From assembly GCA_016705575.1 (NCBI GenBank), contig JADIXX010000003.1, positions 434,001 to 498,000 on the forward strand: a DNA stretch of 64,000 bases, given 5' to 3'. This DNA is from Candidatus Aalborgicola defluviihabitans. Lineage in GTDB: Bacteria; Pseudomonadota; Gammaproteobacteria; Burkholderiales; Burkholderiaceae_C. Below the pieces are notes generated by a model. The model saw nothing but the letters and a program-made list of their open reading frames with translations, searched no databases and was not told the origin of the DNA. Made by a program: the position numbers and the translations under genes. This document shows, piece after piece, positions 27,415 through 36,809 of this stretch; the stretch's first letter is position 1; every line of letters begins with the position of its first letter.

Positions 27415-28407
27415 TTAGTCGCTGGTGCAGGCCTGCAGGCCGTTTTGTCCCCGGCGCCAGCACGGGCTGGTGGTTGTGCGGTCGCGGCTGGGAATGCCAT
27501 CCATATCGATGCTGGCCATGTGGGTGCGAAGCGCTTGCACACCGGTCTTGTCGATCTCCAGCTCCAGCACCCAACCCCGGCGCTGGTTGGCGTTGTCGGT
27601 CTCTTTCATCACAAAGTTGCCCACGCTGTAAACAATGGGTTTGCCGTCGTAGTTCTCGATGTCTTGCGTGACGTGCGGGTGGCCTCCGATCACCGCGTCG
27701 GCTCCGGCGTCCAGCATAAGGCGGGCCAGTTGCCGCTGCCGGGTGTTGGCTGTGGGCTCGTTTTCCCAGCCCCAGTGCATAACCGGGATCACGATGTCGG
27801 CCCGGTATACAGTGCGGGCCTTGTGGATGTCGCTGCGCACCTGTTCGTCTTCGCTCCAGGCCACGCCGGGCGCGTCAAAGTCGGCCTCAAAGCTGCGCGG
27901 CATGAATTCGCTGTAACCCAGTAAGGCAATGCGCAGACCCTTGCGCTCCAGAATCAGCGGGGTGTGTGCCTGCGCCAGGTTGTGGCCGCCACCAAATTCC
28001 CCCAGATTGGCCTGCTTTAGCAAGTTCAGCATTTCGGAAAAGGCCTCGCGTCCATAGTCACCGGAATGGTTGTTGGCCAGGGCTACGGCATCGAAATGGT
28101 GTTTGAGCACCGCGAGGACGCGTGGGTGGGCGCGAAAGGTGTAATTTTTGTCAGCCGGTGTACCCGTGGTGGCCACCACGCATTCCAGATTAGCCAGGCG
28201 AATATCGGCACCGGCGAACAGCGAGGCAAAGTCGGCAAACGGGTCGCCACCCCGGGTGATGGCGGTACCGGCGTGGTCGTCCAGCACCACGTCGCCGGCA
28301 AACAGCAGGCGCACGCTTTTGTGGGTTGCCGAGCCGTCGGCACCGTGCGCGTTTAAGCCACAGGCCAACACCAGCGCGACAGCGGTTTGCAGTATGCGGC
28401 GCATCAT
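27415..28407 (-). CDS. CapA family (poly-gamma-glutamate synthesis-type) exported phosphatase-like protein
   Basis: A 330-residue protein with a signal peptide (LQTAVALVLACGLNAHGA). The CapA metallophosphatase-like domain has LLFAGDVVLDDH, ADIRLANLECVV, FDAVALANNHSGDYG and ADAVIGGHPHVTQDIE. In Bacillus CapA anchors poly-gamma-glutamate; most proteobacterial members lack capBC, as here, so its role is probably in envelope polymer metabolism. Its start overlaps the preceding gene as ATGA. Confidence 0.88.
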   Translation of the reverse strand: MMRRILQTAVALVLACGLNAHGADGSATHKSVRLLFAGDVVLDDHAGTAITRGGDPFADFASLFAGADIRLANLECVVATTGTPADKNYTFRAHPRVLAVLKHHFDAVALANNHSGDYGREAFSEMLNLLKQANLGEFGGGHNLAQAHTPLILERKGLRIALLGYSEFMPRSFEADFDAPGVAWSEDEQVRSDIHKARTVYRADIVIPVMHWGWENEPTANTRQRQLARLMLDAGADAVIGGHPHVTQDIENYDGKPIVYSVGNFVMKETDNANQRRGWVLELEIDKTGVQALRTHMASIDMDGIPSRDRTTTSPCWRRGQNGLQACTSD

Positions 28408-28814
28408 GGCGCCACACCTTCGAGCGTGCAGTGGTAGATCAGCTCGCGCTCTACCTCACCGGCATAGATGTGTTGTTCGCCTGTTAGCAAATAGGGCGTG
28501 ACGCCGCTGTGGTAGGGCGGCAAGTATTTGGCCTCCTGCACCAGAATTGGTTGGCGGCGGGTGTCCAGGTAGGCGTACAGCGCAATGGATTCGATGTGCT
28601 CCCCGCGACCCACCATCACCGCCTTGAAGTGGAAGCGCCCGCCAATGTCCACCGAAGGTACCGAGTAGGGGTCGTCCACCATGCGGGCTTGCACCTGTTG
28701 TGTGGCGCCGGCGTAAGTCACCTCGCAGCGCAGCAGGGGTGCGGCAAGAGCGCCTTGCTGCAGTGCCACAGCGCCCAGGGTGCACACGAACCGACAGGTG
28801 GTGCCAGGCTTCAT
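28404..28814 (-). CDS. Hypothetical exported protein
   Basis: About 136 residues from ATG 28814, with a signal peptide (CTLGAVALQQGALAAP) and a small beta-rich domain containing two further cysteines (LLRCEVTY and IYHCTLEGV) that could form a disulfide. No family recognised. It overlaps the capA-like gene by 4 bases and lies 10 bases after the phosphatase gene, so the three form one operon. Confidence 0.75.
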   Translation of the reverse strand: MKPGTTCRFVCTLGAVALQQGALAAPLLRCEVTYAGATQQVQARMVDDPYSVPSVDIGGRFHFKAVMVGRGEHIESIALYAYLDTRRQPILVQEAKYLPPYHSGVTPYLLTGEQHIYAGEVERELIYHCTLEGVAP

Positions 28815-28824
28815 GCTTGCGGGT

Positions 28825-29493
28825 TCAGGAGTAGGTGATCCATGGCGCATATTCTGCACCGTCCAGATGGGGAAGCGTATTAAAGGTCTGCAACGTGTGG
28901 CGTTTGGAATTGAAAACGAACTCGGTGATCGAGCTGTTGCGGATACGCATGTTCAGCGCAATGGTGGTTTCCGGTGCGGTACCCAGCACGTGCCCCACGG
29001 CGGTGGCAATGGGGCCACCGCTGCTGACGATGAGTACGTTGCCCGTGGTTTCCTTGCGAACATGGTCCAGTGCGCTGGTGACACCCTGCACAAACTCGTT
29101 GTAGCTGGACATGCCGGCCGGGGAGACCACGCCGTTCATCCACTGGGTAAGGCCATCGCGCAGCAGGCGAAAGTGTTGCTTGTACAACGCGGGCGTATTG
29201 GTGGGTGGCAGGGGTTCGGGGTGGATAGCGGCAATCACCGCATCGCCGTTGAATTCGTTCAGGCCTGGCCATTGCAGGGCTTTGTTATCCAATCCTGCGC
29301 CCTTGGCAATGCCGGCCCAGGTCTGGACTTGGCGCTTCAGGGTGCCGGTGAGCACGGCATCAAAATGAATTTGACGTGCTGCCAGGTACTCGCCCAGACG
29401 CACGCTTTGGCGTTGCCCCAGCGCGCTGAGGTTGTCATAGTCGGCAGCGCCAAAAGACGCCTGCCCGTGTCGCACCAAATAGAGATTTCCCAT
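28825..29493 (-). CDS. Histidine phosphatase family protein
   Basis: A 222-residue branch-1 histidine phosphatase. The catalytic RHG motif is in LVRHGQASFG at residues 7-10; the second histidine is probably in the VLIVSSGGPIATAVG region, where the usual SHGG is replaced by SSGGP, as in a known subgroup. Substrate unknown. First gene of a three-gene leftward operon with the exported hypothetical and CapA-like genes. ATG 29493. Confidence 0.88.
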   Translation of the reverse strand: MGNLYLVRHGQASFGAADYDNLSALGQRQSVRLGEYLAARQIHFDAVLTGTLKRQVQTWAGIAKGAGLDNKALQWPGLNEFNGDAVIAAIHPEPLPPTNTPALYKQHFRLLRDGLTQWMNGVVSPAGMSSYNEFVQGVTSALDHVRKETTGNVLIVSSGGPIATAVGHVLGTAPETTIALNMRIRNSSITEFVFNSKRHTLQTFNTLPHLDGAEYAPWITYS

Positions 29494-29596
29494 GCAAGGA
29501 ATCTACGGCAAGCAGGGTGTGCGCGATGTCGTGGTTGCGACAGCGCGGTCAAATTGGGTGCAGCGGCGGCGTGGGTGTTGCAGCGACAATGAAGCC

Positions 29597-30508
29597 ATGA
29601 TTGCGGCGTATGACCTTCTGGCCCTGGCGGCGGCGGCCTGTTGGGCCACTTCGAGCTTGCTGGCCGTTACACCAGTACGCCATTTGGGAGCCATTGCGTT
29701 CACCCGCTGGCGCATGTCGCTGGTGGCTTGCATGCTGTGGGGCGTGGTCGCTGCTTTGGGGTCGTGGCGCAGCCTTTCCTGGGACGCGACCATGACGCTG
29801 GCCGTCAGCGGTATCGTCGGCATCTTCATCGGAGACACCGCCCTGTATGGTGCCGTGCAGCGCCTGGGGCCGCGCCGTGCCAGCGTGTTGTTTTCCACCC
29901 ATGCAGCCTTCAGCGCCGCCTTGGGTTTTGCCATGCTGGGTGAGCGCATGGGTTTGCAGGCGGCACTGGGTGGCGCCTTGACCATTGCCGGGGTGATGTG
30001 CGCCATTGCACTGGGGCGTCGCAAGGATGACCAACACGCCTGGGAGGCTAATCATGGCTCGCTGCGCTGGGGTGTGGCACTGGGGCTGGTGGCGGCACTG
30101 GGGCAAGCGGTAAGCACGCTGATTGCCAAGCCGGTAATGTCAAACCAGGCGGTTGGCGCGGTGGTGGACCCGATTGCAGCGTCTGCGGTGCGCGTTTCGG
30201 TGGCCTGCGCGGCGCACTACCTGTTGCTGTGGGGCGGATTGCGTGCGGCCCGCGCCCACCGGCATCCCACGGCTGGCGTGCTGGCGCAAACGGCGCTTAA
30301 CGGTTTTATTGGTATGGGCCTGGGGATGACATTCATTTTGATGGCGCTGAACAAGGGCGACGTGGGCATGGTCGCCATCCTGTCATCGGTGTCACCCGTT
30401 CTGGTGCTGCCGCTGTTGTGGTGGCACCTGGGCCGCGCACCAGCCTGGGGGGCTTGGTTAGGCGCTGGTTTGACGGTGTGCGGAACGACGCTGATCTTGC
30501 TGCGCTGA
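29597..30508 (+). CDS. EamA/DMT family transporter
   Basis: About 303 residues with ten predicted membrane segments in two EamA repeats (each about 140 residues). The second repeat contains MGLGMTFILMALNKGDVGMVAILSS, typical of drug/metabolite exporters. The start was placed at ATG 29597, because upstream in-frame sequence is not membrane-like and this codon opens directly into the first helix. Substrate unknown. Confidence 0.88.
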   Translation: MIAAYDLLALAAAACWATSSLLAVTPVRHLGAIAFTRWRMSLVACMLWGVVAALGSWRSLSWDATMTLAVSGIVGIFIGDTALYGAVQRLGPRRASVLFSTHAAFSAALGFAMLGERMGLQAALGGALTIAGVMCAIALGRRKDDQHAWEANHGSLRWGVALGLVAALGQAVSTLIAKPVMSNQAVGAVVDPIAASAVRVSVACAAHYLLLWGGLRAARAHRHPTAGVLAQTALNGFIGMGLGMTFILMALNKGDVGMVAILSSVSPVLVLPLLWWHLGRAPAWGAWLGAGLTVCGTTLILLR

Positions 30509-30573
30509 CCGGGTTCTAGCTGGACAGGTCGTGATGGTCTTGAAGCCCCAGGCTTTGAAGAAAATCGCCCACC

Positions 30574-30615
30574 AGCCCTCGTCATTATTACGTATATCGC
30601 TATTGTTTTTGTAGT
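30574..30615 (+). repeat. Dispersed 42-bp palindromic element, copy 3
   Basis: AGCCCTCG (perfect), 17 nt (TCATTATTACGTATATC), GCTAT, 7 nt, GTAGT. Overlaps the end of the leftward threonine dehydratase-like gene and supplies its stop codon and last codons. Confidence 0.8.
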
Positions 30616-31562
30616 ACTTCTGCAAACATCGCACTGTCCACATTGCCACCGCTCAAGGAAATACCCACGCTCTGGCCTCGCAACGTCGCACGTTCCTGCC
30701 ACGCAGCGGCATAGGCGGCAGCGCCGGCGCCTTCGGCTACGTTGTGGGTGCAGGCAAAAATATCGCGCATAGCCTGGGCTACCTCGGCGTCGGTCACTTT
30801 GACGATGTGGTCGATCTGCCCCTGCAAAATCGCAAGGGCCTCGGGGTCGGCCACGCGGCAGGCCATGCCGTCGGCCAGCAGCGTGGTCACCGGGGCTTCC
30901 ACCACGTGGCCGGCGGCCAGCGAGTCGGCGTAGGTCGTGGCGTGGGCGCTGACCACACCAACGATGCGGGCGCGGTGGCCCAATGCCAGCTTGGCGGCTA
31001 TGGCCGAGCAGGCGCCCGAACCCTGGCCAATGGGCACGTACACCACGTCCAGATCGGGCACTGCCTTGAACAACTCCCACCAGTAGGTGGCCACGCCGCG
31101 CAGCAGGTTAATGTGAAAGCTGGGCACCATGTGGGCACCACGCTCGGCGGCCAAGTCTATAGCGTGCTCGCGGCTTTCCTGAAAGTCGGCACCGTGTTCG
31201 ATCAGGGTCACACCCAGGGCGCGCATGGCGGCGTTCTTCTCGGCTGAATTGCCCAGCGGGACGACGATGGTGCAGGCCACACCATGGGCTCGCGCGGCCC
31301 AGCCAATGCTCTGGCCGTGGTTGCCACGCGTGGCGCTGAATACCGCTTTGGGCAGGGTTGCGCTGCGGGCCAGTTGGTCAAAGTAGGTCAGCCCTCCGCG
31401 AATTTTGAAGGCCCCTACCGGCGTATGGTTTTCGTGTTTGACCCAGCAGGTGGCGCCCAGCTGGGCACCCAACTGCCCCCAGGCGTACTGCGGTGTGGCG
31501 GCGAATGCGCGGTATACCACTTGGGCACTTTCTTCTATGTCTTGCAAGTTGGGCAGGTTCAT
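30600..31562 (-). CDS. PLP-dependent threonine dehydratase family protein
   Basis: A 320-residue fold-type II PLP enzyme. The Schiff-base lysine is in ENHTPVGAFKIRGG (about residue 53), SATRGNHGQSIGWAARAHG follows, a glycine-rich phosphate cup GQGSGACSAIAAKLA is present, and SLSGGNVD sits near the C-terminus. It resembles IlvA/hydroxyaspartate ammonia-lyase enzymes without an ACT domain, hence catabolic type. It is the last gene of the leftward MocR-associated chain, overlapping the VOC gene by 4 bases. It lies beside exporters and an aminotransferase, fitting amino-acid breakdown. Confidence 0.85.
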   Translation of the reverse strand: MNLPNLQDIEESAQVVYRAFAATPQYAWGQLGAQLGATCWVKHENHTPVGAFKIRGGLTYFDQLARSATLPKAVFSATRGNHGQSIGWAARAHGVACTIVVPLGNSAEKNAAMRALGVTLIEHGADFQESREHAIDLAAERGAHMVPSFHINLLRGVATYWWELFKAVPDLDVVYVPIGQGSGACSAIAAKLALGHRARIVGVVSAHATTYADSLAAGHVVEAPVTTLLADGMACRVADPEALAILQGQIDHIVKVTDAEVAQAMRDIFACTHNVAEGAGAAAYAAAWQERATLRGQSVGISLSGGNVDSAMFAEVLQKQ

Positions 31563-32242
31563 GGTGTGTGGATCTCAACGAGGCCTTTGGGCGTTTGCAT
31601 ATGTGCGCTGAGGCGCGCGGGGCCGGTGGTCACTGCAGTGGGCCCCAACTGCAGGCCAATGGTTTGGTATGCGGCATTTAACGCGGCGGCTTGCGGGTGT
31701 TGCACCTGCAGCCGCTGCAGTGACACGCCGCTATCGGGCATGGTGTCGGTCGGGTGGGTATCGCCCCATAGGATCAGTGTGGGCAGGCAGCCATCGAACA
31801 GGCGCTGACCGTCCTGACGCACGCTGATCTGCCACCGCAACAGCCCGGTGGCAGTCTGGCGTGCGGCCTGCACCACGGTGCCTCGGTCTATGCCTTGCGT
31901 AGCCAGTGCGGCCACGGCGTCGGTTACGTCCGGCACCTTGGCGACAAAATGGGTGAGCGTGGGACCGTGCTGCGCCACATGGGCGCGCAGCGCCAAGTCA
32001 TCCATATCAAACCAGCGTCTCTCCCTTGTCGATATTGACGGTATAGCTATCGAGTTAATAGCAATTATCTCCAGATAGGCACCCGCGAAGCCAGGGCTGG
32101 CGATCTTCAGCAGCCGGTTGTGCGTGCCCATCAAGGGATGCTCGCCTCCAGGGCCGGGTGTGGCGCCCAGCGTAGCTTCGCACCAGGCCACACCTTGCTC
32201 CAGGCTGGTTGCCATGATGACCAGATGGTCTAGTGAGGCCAC
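31559..32242 (-). CDS. VOC/glyoxalase-like domain protein
   Basis: A 227-residue protein with the N-terminal LDHLVIMATSLEQGVAWCEATLG pattern of glyoxalase-like (VOC) proteins of the PF13468 type, followed by a second beta-alpha repeat. It has the typical GGEHPLMGTHNRLLKI stretch. Catalytic role unknown. One copy of the 42-bp element is inserted in frame (IAINSIAIPSISTRERR). ATGA overlap with the following dehydratase gene; 16 bases after PhzF. Confidence 0.82.
   Translation of the reverse strand: MASLDHLVIMATSLEQGVAWCEATLGATPGPGGEHPLMGTHNRLLKIASPGFAGAYLEIIAINSIAIPSISTRERRWFDMDDLALRAHVAQHGPTLTHFVAKVPDVTDAVAALATQGIDRGTVVQAARQTATGLLRWQISVRQDGQRLFDGCLPTLILWGDTHPTDTMPDSGVSLQRLQVQHPQAAALNAAYQTIGLQLGPTAVTTGPARLSAHMQTPKGLVEIHTP
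32021..32062 (+). repeat. Dispersed 42-bp palindromic element, copy 4
   Basis: CTCCCTTG, 17 nt (TCGATATTGACGGTATA), GCTAT, 7 nt, ATAGC. Perfect inverted arms; three mismatches in the octamer. In frame within the VOC-family gene. Confidence 0.7.
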
Positions 32243-32258
32243 GGTGGAAAGCTCGGTT

Positions 32259-33233
32259 TTACAGCAGCACGCTGCCGTTGATGCAGGTCACCGCATCGCC
32301 ACCCACCCAGACCTGGCCGCTGCCATCTTGGCGGATGTGCAGGCGGCCCTGCACGCCCAGGCAAGTGCCTTGCGCTGCCGTGTACTGCTGAGGCGCATGT
32401 CCCTCGGCAATCAGCCACTGCGCCAGACTGGCGTTGAAGCTGCCGGTGACCGGGTCTTCGCCAATGGCCTTGCCATGGTCGAAGAAAAAGCGCACTTCTA
32501 CCGTGGGTTGCTCAGTTGTGTCTGCGGTGCGGGACGCGGTTGAACCACTGCTGGAAAAGGCACGCGCTTCGCGGTTGGAGCGGCCAATGAGACCTGGAAC
32601 GAGGCCGGTCGCAGGCGCATCGGCCTGCACCGTGGCCACACCCACGCCGCTGATGCCTGCAGCGCGGATAACGGTGTTGAGCTTGGCGGCATCTGGTTTC
32701 AGCCCCAGCAAGACACGGGGGTCATTGATCAGCAGGCCGAAGTGCGTCGGGCCATTGTTGAGGTGCTGGCTGGCCACGATGCTGGTGCGTGGCAGGCCCA
32801 AAGCATCAGCCAGCGCCGCCACGAGCTCGAGGGCTGCGTCACTTCGGCGCAGCGGTGGTGCGGCAAAGGCCGGGCGGCCACTAGATTGGTTGATGTGGAC
32901 AAGCCCTACCTTGCATTGCTGCACCACCAAGCCGGGCTTTTGCGGTACGCCGCCATGCTCAAGCCAGGCATGGCAACTGCCCAGGGTGGGGTGGCCAGCA
33001 AACGGCATCTCGTAGCCGGGGGTGAAGATGCGCACCTGGTAGTCCGCGCCCTGGGCTGCGGCCTCAGGGGTGGGCGGCAGCAAGAACGCGGTTTCCGACA
33101 AATTGGTCCAGCGCGCAAAGTGCTGCATGTCTTCTGTGCAGAGGCCCGAGCCGTCCAGCACAACAGCAAGCGGATTGCCGAGGTAGGCCTGGTCCGTAAA
33201 AACGTCGACTTGTTTGAAGGGGCGTTGTTGCAT
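32259..33233 (-). CDS. PhzF family isomerase
   Basis: A 324-residue protein of the PhzF/diaminopimelate-epimerase-like fold. The start KQVDVFTDQAYLGNPLAVVL, the catalytic-glutamate segment NLSETAFLLPP and RIFTPGYEMPFAGHPTLGS are all present, along with FDHGKAIGEDPVTGS. In phenazine producers PhzF isomerises DHHA; the other phenazine genes are absent, so this is a general member of unknown substrate. It lies within the leftward operon, 15 bases after the GST gene. Confidence 0.9.
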   Translation of the reverse strand: MQQRPFKQVDVFTDQAYLGNPLAVVLDGSGLCTEDMQHFARWTNLSETAFLLPPTPEAAAQGADYQVRIFTPGYEMPFAGHPTLGSCHAWLEHGGVPQKPGLVVQQCKVGLVHINQSSGRPAFAAPPLRRSDAALELVAALADALGLPRTSIVASQHLNNGPTHFGLLINDPRVLLGLKPDAAKLNTVIRAAGISGVGVATVQADAPATGLVPGLIGRSNREARAFSSSGSTASRTADTTEQPTVEVRFFFDHGKAIGEDPVTGSFNASLAQWLIAEGHAPQQYTAAQGTCLGVQGRLHIRQDGSGQVWVGGDAVTCINGSVLL

Positions 33234-33248
33234 GGTGGTCTTTTGGAA

Positions 33249-33923
33249 TCAGCTTAACGTGACATCCAGCACGCCACAGCTGGCCGGGCGTTGTTGCAAT
33301 TGGCCAAACCAGCGTTGTACGTTGGGGAAGGCCTGTAATTCTTGGCGCGTGATGCCATAGGCGTCGAACTGCGCTGTGCGCATGCCCCACCAGCGGTGCA
33401 TTTCGCAGCCCAGCGGGATGTCGGCCATGCCAAAGCTGTCGCCACCCATAAAGGCGTGGTCTTTCAGGTGCGCGTCCATCAAGGCCAGCAAGGGTTCGGT
33501 GGCTGCCACCGATTGCTGTATGGCATCGGCATTGCGTGCCTCCGCCGGGGTGCGCACCAACTGGATGAAGGCCGGACCGGCGGCACGGTTGAACGTGGTT
33601 TGCTGCCAGTCCATCCAGCGCTCGGCGTCGAACCGGGCTTCCAGTTCGGTGGGGTATAAGTTGAGCGCAGCACCGTAGCGTGCGCACAGGTAGCGCACGA
33701 TGGCGTTGGACTCCCACAGCGTAAAGTCGCCAATCTCCAGCAGAGGCACCAACGCGTTGGGATTCTTAAGCCGGTACTCGGCCGTGGTGGTGATGCCGAA
33801 GCCGGCGCCCGCATCGGTGCGTTGGAAGTCCAGGCCTACCTCTTGTGCGGCCCACACGGCCTTGCGCACGTTCAGCGAACTGATGCGCCCCCACAACCGC
33901 ACGACATGGTGCTCTGCCATCAT
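33249..33923 (-). CDS. Glutathione S-transferase family protein
   Basis: A 224-residue protein. The N-terminal thioredoxin-fold domain contains LWGRISSLNVRKAVWAAQEVG, NPNALVPLLE and LWESNAIVRYL; the C-terminal helical domain contains SFGMADIPLGCEMHRW. It is a beta/theta-like GST with the catalytic Ser in the RISSLN turn. Its ATG at 33923 overlaps the aminotransferase stop as ATGA (a second ATG follows at 33920). The frame is open further upstream through the aminotransferase gene, which is not meaningful. Confidence 0.9.
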   Translation of the reverse strand: MMAEHHVVRLWGRISSLNVRKAVWAAQEVGLDFQRTDAGAGFGITTTAEYRLKNPNALVPLLEIGDFTLWESNAIVRYLCARYGAALNLYPTELEARFDAERWMDWQQTTFNRAAGPAFIQLVRTPAEARNADAIQQSVAATEPLLALMDAHLKDHAFMGGDSFGMADIPLGCEMHRWWGMRTAQFDAYGITRQELQAFPNVQRWFGQLQQRPASCGVLDVTLS

Positions 33924-35131
33924 GCGCTGCGGTGTTCGCGGATGGCAGCGGCCAATGCCGTTACACCGGTGCGGATTTCGTCCACATTGGGCGTGACAAA
34001 CGACAGGCGCATGGTGCGCGCATCGCCATGGTCGTTGTAGAAGGCAGCACCTGGCACAAAGGCCACACCCTTGTCCACGGCCACAGGCAGCAGCTCTTGG
34101 GCGTTCATGCCCTCGGGCAGGCGCGCCCACAGGAACATGCCGCCATCGGGCGTGTTCCAGGTGACATCGCTGGGCATGTCCTTGACCAGGGCCTCCAGCA
34201 TAGCGTCACGCTGGGCTTTGTACAGGGCGCGGATGGTGGGGATGTGGCGGTCCAGGAAACCGCCTTTCATCACCTCGGTGATCATGCGCTGGTTGAAGCC
34301 CGGACTGTGCAGGTCCGCCGCCTGTTTGGCCTGTAGCAGCTTGGGGAAGATAGCCTTGGGCGCCACCAAAAATCCCATGCGCAGACCGGGCGCCAGCACC
34401 TTGGAGAACGAGCCCAGGTAGATGCAGCCCTCGGGGTTGCGTGCGGTCAGTGGCGCGGGAGGCGCCTTGTCAAACCACAGGTCGCCGTAGGGGTTGTCTT
34501 CCACCAGGGGCAGGCGCAGTTCGGCCGCCTTGGCCACCAGCGCGGCGCGACGGGCCTCAGTCATGGTGCGCCCGGTGGGGTTCTGGAAATTGGGCAGCAC
34601 GTAGAGGAAGCGCGCTTTGCTAGCGCCCTCTCCAACCTTGCTGGCCAGATCCGCAATATCTACACCTTCGTCGTCACTGCCGACGCTAAGCACTTCCGGC
34701 TCCATGGGCGTGAAGGCCTGCAGCGCGCCCAGGTAGGTGGGGGTTTCGACCAGCACGCGGCTGCCGGCGTCAATGAGGATTTTGGCGACCAGGTCCAGGC
34801 CCTGTTGTGAGCCGGTGGTGATCAGCACCTGGGCTGGGTCCACGTCCCAGGGCAGGCGGTCGGCCACCATTTGGCGCAGCGGAGCAAAGCCCTCGCTGGC
34901 GGCGTATTGCAGGGCGGCTTGCGGGTCGGTGGTCAGCACCTGGTTGCAAGCAGCGGTGAACTCGGCAATGGGAAAGGTTTTGGCAGAGGGCAGACCGCCT
35001 GCAAAACTGATGATGCCGGGCTTCTCGGTGATCTTGAGGATTTCGCGGATCACAGAGGGGTTCATGCGGGCGGCGCGGCGCGCCATGGTCCAGGGAGTGG
35101 CTGTGGGGAGGTCGTTGGGTTTCATGGTCAA
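33920..35131 (-). CDS. PLP-dependent aminotransferase (2-aminoadipate/LysN-like)
   Basis: A 403-residue fold-type I aminotransferase. PGIISFAGGLPSAKTFP, ALQYAASEGFAPLRQMVADR, TTGSQQGLDLVAKI, the YVLPNFQNPTGRTM core and the PLP lysine in YLGSFSKVLAPGLRMGFLV are all present; this is the LysN/Kat-like subgroup. It transfers amino groups from amino acids such as aminoadipate, leucine or aromatic residues. Located between an EamA exporter and a GST in the leftward operon. Alternative start 35125. Confidence 0.9.
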   Translation of the reverse strand: MTMKPNDLPTATPWTMARRAARMNPSVIREILKITEKPGIISFAGGLPSAKTFPIAEFTAACNQVLTTDPQAALQYAASEGFAPLRQMVADRLPWDVDPAQVLITTGSQQGLDLVAKILIDAGSRVLVETPTYLGALQAFTPMEPEVLSVGSDDEGVDIADLASKVGEGASKARFLYVLPNFQNPTGRTMTEARRAALVAKAAELRLPLVEDNPYGDLWFDKAPPAPLTARNPEGCIYLGSFSKVLAPGLRMGFLVAPKAIFPKLLQAKQAADLHSPGFNQRMITEVMKGGFLDRHIPTIRALYKAQRDAMLEALVKDMPSDVTWNTPDGGMFLWARLPEGMNAQELLPVAVDKGVAFVPGAAFYNDHGDARTMRLSFVTPNVDEIRTGVTALAAAIREHRSA

Positions 35132-35185
35132 AAGTGCCCTCGTGTGGTGGTGAGTCGGGAGTGTCGTTGATGAATAGAAAATTGG

Positions 35186-36100
35186 CTACTTCACCGGCAT
35201 TTTTTTGCCAATAAAGACGGTGGCAATCACCGCCAGGCCAAAGCCCATGGTGACGGCGTCGAGCCGCTCGCCCAGCAGCGGGACGGCAAACAGCATGCTC
35301 AAAAAGGGTTGTACCAGTTGCACCTGGCTCACGCGCACGGTGCCACCCAATGCCATACCACGGTACCAGGCAAAAAAACCCAGCCACATGGAGAACACCG
35401 CCAGGTAGGCAAACCCCAGCCAGGCGCTGGTGTGCAGGCTGGCCTGTGGCCAGGTTAGAAGTGCTGCGGGAACCGTGATGGGCAGGGATATTATTAAGGC
35501 CCAGCAAATTACGTGTTCCGGCTGCATGTGTTGCGACAGGCGCGCACCATACCCGTAACCTACTGCCGCGCACAGCATGGCGGCCAGCAAGAGCAAGTCG
35601 GCCAAATCCAGGCCGCCGTGGGAACCATCGGCATGGGGGGAGGCGCGCAACAACGCAAACGCCACCACCAGCGCACTGCCCAACACGGCACACAGCCAAA
35701 ACCCCATGGACGGGCGCTGGCGATGCAGCAGGGCACCCACCGCAGCGGTGGCCAGTGGCAGCACGCCCACAATCACGCTGGCATGCACAGCTTCCACATA
35801 ACGCATGGCCACTGAGGTAAATAACGGAAATCCAAAAACCACGCCGGCTGCGGTAATGGCCAGTGGCAGCCAGTCGGGGCGTTGAGGCCACGGGGCTCGG
35901 GTGGCGACCAGTAACCCAGCAGACAACACGCCGGCCACCACGGCCCGGCCATAGGCAATGAAGAAGCCCGACATTTGCGGCGCAGCCGCTGTGCCCACTG
36001 CCAGGCGGGTCATGGGTAAGGTCACAGAAAAAATGACAATGCCCAAAAGACCCAGCCACAGCCCCTTGGTGATTGAATGGGTGTTGGTGCTTGTTGTCAT
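35186..36100 (-). CDS. EamA/DMT family exporter
   Basis: A 304-residue membrane protein with about ten helices in two EamA repeats; the second repeat has SMWLGFFAWYRGMALGGTVRVSQVQLVQPFLSMLF-type helix sequence typical of this family. ATG 36100 overlaps the LysE gene stop as ATGA. Together with LysE and the aminotransferase it suggests an amino-acid export/catabolism operon. Substrate unknown. Confidence 0.88.
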   Translation of the reverse strand: MTTSTNTHSITKGLWLGLLGIVIFSVTLPMTRLAVGTAAAPQMSGFFIAYGRAVVAGVLSAGLLVATRAPWPQRPDWLPLAITAAGVVFGFPLFTSVAMRYVEAVHASVIVGVLPLATAAVGALLHRQRPSMGFWLCAVLGSALVVAFALLRASPHADGSHGGLDLADLLLLAAMLCAAVGYGYGARLSQHMQPEHVICWALIISLPITVPAALLTWPQASLHTSAWLGFAYLAVFSMWLGFFAWYRGMALGGTVRVSQVQLVQPFLSMLFAVPLLGERLDAVTMGFGLAVIATVFIGKKMPVK

Positions 36101-36708
36101 AGAACCAGCATCCACAGCGCGGTGACCAGCAGCACCACAGCCATTCCACGGTTGAACCAGACCAGGCGTTGGCCGTCGCCGTTGGGGCCAGTCAGCCAGG
36201 TCCGCAGCGCCGAGCCCACCAGTGCGTAGCAGCAGTTGCTGGCAAAGGCGAAGCCCAGCATGATGGGGACCACCAGGACCAGACGCTGGGTTGCGTCGGC
36301 GCGCCCGGCAATCCAGCCACCCACAATGGCCAAGGCCAGCATCCAGGCTTTGATGTTGACAAATTGCAGCGTCACACCCTGCCAGAAGCCAACGCGCAGC
36401 AACTCCGCATTGGCCTCACCCAACTGGCGTGCGCGGGTCAACTTGTTGGCCAGCCACAACAGGTAAGCTACGCCGCCGATCCGCACGGCCCAGCCCAGCC
36501 AAGGCAGCGCCAGCACCAAGGCACCCAGTCCCAAAGCGCACACCAGCAGCAGAGCGCCCCAGCCAACTGGCACTGCGCAGACGAACGGCAGCGCATGGCG
36601 AAAGCCCTGGTTTGCGGCCAATGCGGTTGCGAGGGTCGTGTTAGGGCCCGGCGTGAAGCTCATAGCCGTTGCCAGCACCAGTAACGCGGATAACTCTTGC
36701 CAGTTCAT
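36097..36708 (-). CDS. LysE family amino-acid translocator
   Basis: A 203-residue protein with six membrane helices and the LysE/RhtB signature (AMSFTPGPNTTLATALAANQGF). It exports amino acids or homoserine lactone-type compounds. ATG 36708 gives the usual MNWQELSALLVLATAMSFTPGP start; upstream in-frame sequence is not part of the protein. It is the first gene of the leftward chain and lies 101 bases from the divergently oriented MocR-type regulator, whose likely target it is. Confidence 0.9.
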   Translation of the reverse strand: MNWQELSALLVLATAMSFTPGPNTTLATALAANQGFRHALPFVCAVPVGWGALLLVCALGLGALVLALPWLGWAVRIGGVAYLLWLANKLTRARQLGEANAELLRVGFWQGVTLQFVNIKAWMLALAIVGGWIAGRADATQRLVLVVPIMLGFAFASNCCYALVGSALRTWLTGPNGDGQRLVWFNRGMAVVLLVTALWMLVL

Positions 36709-36809
36709 GGTTCGCACTTTATAGTTGAAGCCAGCACAGATGCAGTACAGTTTAGCGGTCAAAAAGTTTATCTGTATTGCTGTCTTGGGCAACACAGCCA
36801 GGAGCCACC

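Noticed and set aside
32828..32835. CGAGGGCT in phzF as another copy of the element
   Set aside because: No arm at the required 17-nt spacing; a chance octamer.
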